NCBI RefSeq assembly: GCF_032854445.1
Contig: NC_088299.1
Location: 16,859,608 to 16,923,607 of the forward strand
Reading direction: 5' to 3'
DNA length: 64,000 bases
Origin: Liolophura sinensis
Lineage: Eukaryota > Mollusca > Polyplacophora > Chitonida > Chitonidae
Made by a program: the position numbers and the translations under genes
Shown: positions 57,132 to 64,000 of the stretch, piece by piece
How the letters are laid out: each line of letters starts with the position of its first letter
Position numbering within the stretch: the stretch's first letter is position 1
The notes under the pieces: generated by a model
Databases searched by the model: none
What the model was told of the DNA's origin: nothing
What the model saw: the letters and a program-made list of their open reading frames with translations, nothing else

Positions 57132-59448
57132 GATGAGCCTTTTATTCGCTAATTTGGAACAGTCCATGTACATGTATTATAACCAGAGCCTGTATGTAAC
57201 ATGTGCACCGTATGTATGTACATGTAAACAGTACAGTCCTTGTACACTCAAGTCCCAGCAGCAACTCTATATTCACAAATCTGTAACTGGCTATTAAATG
57301 TAACAAAAAGTGTTTGTGTGTGATCATAAGTCTCATCTCATTAACTAGAGGGAAATGAGACAATGAATTCCAGAAATGTCAAGAATCTGTTTGTGGAAGA
57401 CATCGCTCAATCCACTGCCCTGGTGAGAAGCTCTGGAACACACAGCAGGAAGAAGAGAAAATAACTTAGGCTCTGCAACACTAGTTTTATTGCATAATCC
57501 ATCTTCTCTGTGAGGCCACTGCCTTATCTCTGGTAATGTCTGCTGTCACAAACTGTTCTATGGATTACCGATAAACCCAGACAGGCATCACTCCACATCA
57601 CTTTATGGCCTGCAGTTACATGTTTTCTACAGCCGGATATTCTCCACCCAATCAAACTGACAGACACTCACAGTAATGGCAACCCCAGTCAATCCTAAGG
57701 AATTTCAGAAAAAAATATTCTGCCCTTCATGATCAGTATCCAACAAAGTTGCAGTTTCAAGTACATGTGCAATTCCAATGCAAACACATCTGCAATATGT
57801 GGACAGACTGCAAACTAACAGTGCCACTCAATAATATTTCAGCCTTCCTCGAAGACGAAAATTCTCACATCAATGCCTTACTATTAATATCCTGTACACT
57901 TTACACAGTGTAGTCTTATCCAGCTCCAGGAAATATATATGCTCACATACAGCTGATATTCAAACAGTCTGTGCAGTCTCCTGTATACATGTACAGTATA
58001 TACTAGTAATAAAGTAAACTAGATCAGCTTCAATTGGTTCAATTTCACGGATAGATTCCAAGAATACTGCAAGGTTGCATTCCTCACTTTGAGGTAATGT
58101 GTTAATCAACAGTAATGCTAAGATTGGTTTCTGCCCAGCTTACTTATATTCTTCATGTACACCAGATTCACTAGACAAGCAGTGATGGGCTTGGAACTAA
58201 AACCATTTGTATTGGTCCCATCAGCTTCTCCGGAAGATCCCACAACAGCAAAAGCAAGCCTTGGCATACAGATGTCTGTCTCTCTGGCATCTCTTCCACT
58301 TCCCCAGGAAACCAAAGCCAGCAGTTGTTGTCCTAACGCATGGTCAGCTTAATGGGGCCCATCCACAAAACTACATGTATGTTCTCCCCCAACCTTCACA
58401 ACCATGTCTCCAGTCCACCAACCCCCAAGGCAAACCATGGACCAAGAGGCAAGAACCCATTAAAGCACTAAGCCTTATATCAGAACCAAATGTCAGCCCC
58501 CCCACCCCCACCCTGCCCTGGATTCTAACTGAAAGAGTGGACAGTGGAGGGGGAAGGAGCACCCTGGAACACAGTCATTCAGAAGTGTATTAGCAGTTAA
58601 GCATGGTTTGTCTGGACCAACCAACCCATGTTCAAAGATAAAAGGTAAAAAATTTGACCGATTAAACAGACAGACAGATTCATAGAGGTGCTTACCACAT
58701 CTTACTGTGTCTGAAGGTTATATAGTGATTACCTAAGAGAGCTAGCACTATTCTCTTCAACGTTTAATTTGTTTATCACCTGAAAAGATATTAAAGCAAA
58801 CAAGTACTCCTTCCTGAAGGTACATGTATCTGTTGTAAACCAAGTGACTGTGGACCACTACAGGAATAGAAAATGCTGTCCATGAAAATAGTGTATTACA
58901 TACACGTACTTGTGTCTCCTGTTCACAGTGCAGTGCTATGAGTTGTGACAAAAGCCAGAGTTGAGACTAAACGTTGTAGAGACCAGTTCAAGCAGTACAA
59001 AGAACCCACAACACCCACAATATACATGGCTGTGCTACTAAAGAAGAGGATTCAAAAATGACGCAGCAAAGACACAAACCAAGTCAAGCCTAGCGGAAGT
59101 CCTACTGAATTGTCGCAGCTGGCTCTGTAGAAATCCAACCCGGCTGCCACATGAAAGACGGATCTCCAGCATAGAAAATAGTGTGTCAAAAGATTGATTT
59201 TTATGGTAGGTGGTTTGGAAGCTGTTGAGGGTTGCACAAAGCAAGGACATACTATGTAAACAGGTAAACAGTAGTCTGGGTTAACTTGGCTGAGCTGTGT
59301 ATTTACTATCTGGCTATATCAGGTTTCTGTGTACCTACTGTACATTCAACAGGTGTGTTACCAGTCAATGACATTTACCCCTTCCTGTTTCTTTCACAAA
59401 TCCCTGGTATGTAGGTTCTAAGCCAAGCAGGTGTCCCCCAGCCATAAG

Positions 59449-59612
59449 ATTTATTTATTTATCTGATTGGTGTTTTATGCCATACCCAAAAATATTTCAC
59501 TTGTATGATGGTGGCCAGCATTATGGTGGGAGGAAACCGGGCAGAGCCCTGGGGAAACCCACGGCAATCTGCAGGTTGCTGACAGACCTTCCCACTTATG
59601 GCCCGAAAGCCC
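59449..59612 (-). mobile_element. SINE, head-truncated copy
   Basis: Tail (tttatttatttatctgattgg) and body (ggtgggaggaaaccgggcag) well conserved; ends at cttatggcccg before the tRNA-like head. Confidence 0.9.
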
Positions 59613-60968
59613 AGCCATAAGATCCTTACATGTACACAGAGCACCAGGATTAACAAATACATTAATTACAATACAACAGTGCTATCTACCAACCAAAATC
59701 CCTGACAACTGTAATGTTAGCAAAGTTGCAATCACAACAAATCTACTCTTGTACGTGTGTGATAACAATTACATGCTCACTCTACTTCTTCATTTCAACT
59801 TCTGCAATGAATGTTAGTATATTTATGTGTATACACAGACATAAAAATGACAATCTGAACAAATCGTCCTCACAGATTATCTACATAAGTCTCTGACTGT
59901 ACACTGTGCATGTATACATGTAGTTTATTGGCACAATGTACAAGGCATGGACATCATGAAAAAGTGGTAAATGGTCAGTCAGGACTTCTTCCTACGGATG
60001 ACTATACATGTGTGACATTGTAACCAACTTGTAAATGTAATATGCACGTCCACATACAGGACATGTAGGTTTCTGTATGATTCGTGTCTCTGTGTTATGG
60101 ACACAGGCCCAGAGTGCAGAATGTCAGAGGTCATACCAGCGTGAGAAGACTGAGGAATTAAGGTGGGTAATAGCGGTTCCATGGTGAGGGAAGTCCTGAT
60201 GGTGACAAGATTACACAAGTATCAGCTACACAGGGCTGTATTACCCTGTCATCAGGCACACCCATAAATATGGTCACAGGAAAAATGTATGCAAATACAG
60301 TGCTTCAGCCTTGCAGATTCTCCTCAATGAAAACAGGCAAATCTGCACAGACTAAAGACCGACTGCACATTCACTGCCACATGTAAGCATAGCACGAAGA
60401 TTCACTGATTCAAATCTTAACTCCCAGCATAAAGAAATTGTCCAGATTGCCCAGACCAACTACATGTACATATTGTATTACTGTGAAGGGACTATGATCA
60501 TCCACATGCACTCCATACACTGCAATGATACCTAGCCGATACAGGGAAAGAAACCTTGTGACCACCACTGATAAGAGTCTGAAGGGTAAGTGTGTATAAA
60601 ATTTAGGTGTATTTCATGCCAACCAGACCATATCAAAAAAGGTCCAAAATGTCATTTGTCAAAATGATACCATACAAATAAATAAGGCTAGAGTTGTTTT
60701 CTTGGTGGATGAGGAAGAGTGTGTGGTGAAGATGAGAACAGTCTGCCATGGCAGTCAGTCTATGTCCTGTCTGTCAGCAGTCCATCATGCCCTAGGATAA
60801 CCTGGTATACCTGATACTCCACTGCTTCCTCAGATATTCATATCAAAATTCACCTCTCTACATCCCTGAAGATGGACTCCGGATACCATCCTGGAAGTGT
60901 CAGTGAGACTAAATGTAGATGGCTACTGCTCGGCAGAGTCACCGGTATAACATAGGTACATGTAGTTT

Positions 60969-61078
60969 CTGAGTACAGTACAGCACAGCACAGGTGTGCC
61001 TTTCAAGGCTGTACATTCAGTGTCTGAGTACAGTACAGCACAGCACAGGTGTGCCTTTCAAGGCTGTACATTCAGTGC
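60969..61078. repeat. 55-bp direct duplication
   Basis: ctgagtacagtacagcacag...ggctgtacattcag occurs twice in tandem, with almost no difference. Confidence 0.95.
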
Positions 61079-62094
61079 ACATTCAGCTTCAGGTTCCCAC
61101 ACAGTCAATTTCTAGTCAGTGCTTGGTGTACTTTTGGACACGTTTTCCTGGTTGTCTTCGTGTTCAAACCAGTGAATCACATGTAAGGTTCCAATTATCC
61201 TCATGTCAGAAGTCCCTTGGCTTGTGTGTCCCATTCTGAAGGGATTAGGTCATGCAAATTGGGCTTCTTTTCCATTAAGGGTAAGTAGAACAAGGTACTT
61301 TAAAAGCCAGGACACAAATAACACACTCTTAAGAACAGGAAGGTAAAACACAAACGGGAGCAAAAACATGTACTTAACATTAATTACAAAGTCACCATGT
61401 ATTTTCCTGTCTGTTACAATTTTGGTATGAATCACAAAAACATAGGAATACACTATATCAGCAGACGACATTAATGACACCAACACAGTAACATATTCAG
61501 TGTGTTGTATCAATCCACACAGATGTTAATATAAATGCAGCAGACTAATATTACAAGGAGTGGTAAGACACCCCCTGCAACATGAACACAGACTGATAAT
61601 GTCTTGGAGAGTTTTATGTAAGGTACAGACAGATGGGAGAGAGTACCAGCTCAGTTGGGTGCGCAGATAACTGGGGTAGGGATGAGGTGCTGGGAACAGC
61701 CAGCACTAATTAGGCAGGGGGAAGAGGGGCATATCTAAACTGGTCACCCACACTACTGGTGACTCACACAGGCCAAAGAGGAGTCATTATATTGCCAACA
61801 ATTAGATTACCACAGAGTACTGAATTACTTCTCCACCCTATACAGACTGGCCGGCCCAAACAATTACAATGAAACCAACAGTTGTCGCTTTATTCCACAA
61901 TCTGCACATGAAATATTTCCTCTAAACTGTTTGTAGGCCCGCTCATCAATCACATGGATTTTTAGTAATCTCAGCAGTTTTGGGCCAACATGCAAAGGAG
62001 ATGCCCCTAACAGCTGCCCTAACAGTACTCAGGCAATTTTCCTCTTTCAAACATCAAGCTAAAATGTCTTCAATAATAAAATGCCATTAAACTA

Positions 62095-62560
62095 TATGCA
62101 TATCCACACCATGTATGTAGTGCATAACCACACCACGTATGTAGAGCAGAACCACACCATGTATGCAGAGCATAACCACACCATATATGCAGAAGCATAA
62201 CCACACCATGTATGCAGTGCATAACCACACAAGTATGCAGTGCATAACCACACCAAGTATGCATTGCATAACCACACCACGTATGAAGAGCAACTACAGT
62301 ATGCAGAGCATAACACACCACGTATGCAGAGCATAACCACACCAAGTATGCAGTGCATAACCACACCAAGTATGGCAAGTGGCATAAGCACACCACGTAT
62401 GCAGAGCATAACCACACCACATATGCAGAGCATAACCACACCACGTATGCAGAGCATAACCACACCACATAGGCAGAGCATAACCACACCACATTTGCAG
62501 TGCATAACCAAACCACATATGCAGTGCATAAACCACACCACATATGCAGTGCATAACCAT
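62095..62560. repeat. 24-bp minisatellite, about 19 copies
   Basis: Units of gtatgcagagcataaccaca + ccac with variants. The period is a multiple of three, so all minus frames stay open for 150 codons; not coding. Confidence 0.97.
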
Positions 62561-64000
62561 GCAAAAACACGTGTACCTTATAAGAGTTGTTACAAATAGC
62601 CTGACATTGATATGCAAGAGCCCTGTGATTCCCATCCTGTTCGTTCGGTATTGTGCATGTAAATATTGCAAAGTTCTCATGATGTTATCCTGTGCATGTG
62701 TATGTACATGTATAGACTGACAAACACAGACACCTCCCCCACCCCCCAACAAACTCCACTTCCACCACTGCCCCAGCACACAAAGCACCTGACCCCCACA
62801 TGTAGGTCACTGGGTGATGAGCCTTAATGAGTCTTTTTGCAGAGTGTAAATATAGCTGTTGCTGGCCATGCTGTGACCTAGCATCTTCCCCAGACCATTA
62901 GGGCTGTGTTTACAGGGGACAGAAAATAACCCCTGGCCATTCCCATGCTGGTTACACAATCCAGCAGATTAACAACCATCACAAGGCTAATCTCCACAGT
63001 CCTGGTCCATCTCTCCCCACATCCATAATACAGGCTGGCCATTATCATGGAGTAAATGTTTTCTACACATGCTGCACTTGTATTAGGTACATGTACACAG
63101 GTAACAGTAGATGCTTTGAGGAGCAGGGAATATATAAACATTGTCTACATGTACATAATGGTATGCATATATAGAACACATGTGATATGTTCACACATTC
63201 TCCTTATGTATATGTATAAACTAACATGTACATGTATATATGTTCAGCTTTAGGTACCTCACATATATTTCATAAAAAATAAACTTTTGCAGAAAAATTG
63301 CGACTAAATGTGAAGACATACATGTATGTACATGTGATACCAATGTCATTTTGTTTTGGCTTTTCTTTTGTGAGATGCACTGAAAGATTTCAGTCTACAC
63401 CAACTACATAGAAAAGACTTAAATTCACCACACATGTAAAAATTTAGCTGCTTGTGATGTACATGAATGTGGTCAATTAATTACATTGATCAAATGATGC
63501 TTGCTACAAAAAGCAGTGGAAATTTGTGCGAAATGGAATGACAATGTTCTTCCAAAGTACATGAAATACATGTACATTAGACAGACACGTGTAAGAGAAC
63601 GGGTCTGATTTGATCTTCCTGCATAATTTGAGGAGAAAAATGGCAGCTGAACAGTGGAAGTATTACAACTGAGGCACTTCACAATGTGTGTATGTACACT
63701 CTTGTAGAAACATGGTGCTCTTGAGAGTTAGCCCTTTTCTCTTTTCATCTACAAATACATGTACATGTGCAAGCCAAGCTTGACCAAAACTCTTTTAACA
63801 CCATTCACTGACAGATCCTCAGTTTAATGTCCTGTCCGCATACTGCCTTTGAAGTGGGTAGTCACTTTCAGTAGATGAATGCCCATCTGAGCCAACATAG
63901 TTGCCATCAAGATGTCAGAACTGACAGCTTGCACAGAGACTGCCTGATAGCATGCTAGTGTCAGAGTTTGCATGTGTTTCTAGTAACCATCCTGCAATAG

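Larger units (their letters stand above)
43227..64000 (-). other. MTSS1: Presumed large MTSS1 intron, no exon recognised
   Basis: I looked on the minus strand for codons of the missing N-terminal I-BAR exons (family motifs such as ALGGLFQ, VWEDF, LDAFQK) and saw none. No plus-strand gene is supported either. The region holds SINEs, minisatellites and very frequent acatgt/tacatgta palindromes. Confidence 0.6.

Noticed and set aside
58207-58593. + strand frame of 128 codons in the 58 kb region
   Set aside because: Two overlapping frames of Pro/Ser-rich low complexity, no splice sites or recognisable motif.
62070-62788. Several overlapping minus frames of 150-166 codons
   Set aside because: Translations of a 24-bp tandem array in all frames.

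Overview
The window looks like nuclear DNA of a lophotrochozoan animal, most likely a bivalve or related mollusc. It has multi-exon genes with GT-AG introns. It holds many copies of tRNA-derived SINEs of the type whose body reads as a conserved block (GTGTTTTACGCCGTACTCAAG...), widespread in molluscs. It also carries a Ty3/gypsy relic, many minisatellites and the AGTTRTCTCCCTT motif frequent in molluscan DNA. The species assignment is inference.

Layout. 1-4845: 3' part of a degenerate Ty3/gypsy LTR retrotransposon on the + strand (gag, zinc knuckles, protease, RT, RNase H, integrase remnants, polypurine tract, 3' LTR), itself interrupted by a 712-bp insertion with a 6-bp target duplication. 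4857-6720: minus-strand Thr/Ser/Asn-rich mucin-type exon of about 14 repeats of 28 residues, with a putative signal-peptide exon; the gypsy LTR ends only 10 nt into the intron after this exon. 7173-18178: a minus-strand gene I assembled from phase-compatible exons: signal peptide, Ser/Thr-rich ectodomain, Cys-containing repeated modules, an EGF-like domain, one transmembrane helix and a short basic tail (a transmembrane mucin-like receptor of unknown name). Its introns are packed with minisatellites and SINEs. 18179-26175: intergenic DNA with SINE fragments, a hairpin and a satellite made from half a tRNA-like promoter.

26176-43226: thirteen minus-strand exons of an MTSS1 (missing-in-metastasis, I-BAR/WH2) homologue, contiguous in reading frame over 931 residues from the second half of the I-BAR helices to the C-terminal WH2-like motif and stop. 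The first exons (start of the I-BAR domain) are not found in 43227-64000 and probably lie beyond the window, so the last 20.8 kb is read as intron sequence, rich in ACATGT/TACATGTA palindromes and short tandem arrays.

All exon limits were derived by hand from splice signals and phase agreement; no alignment or transcript data were available. The two main genes are both on the minus strand, with the mucin-like receptor downstream of MTSS1.
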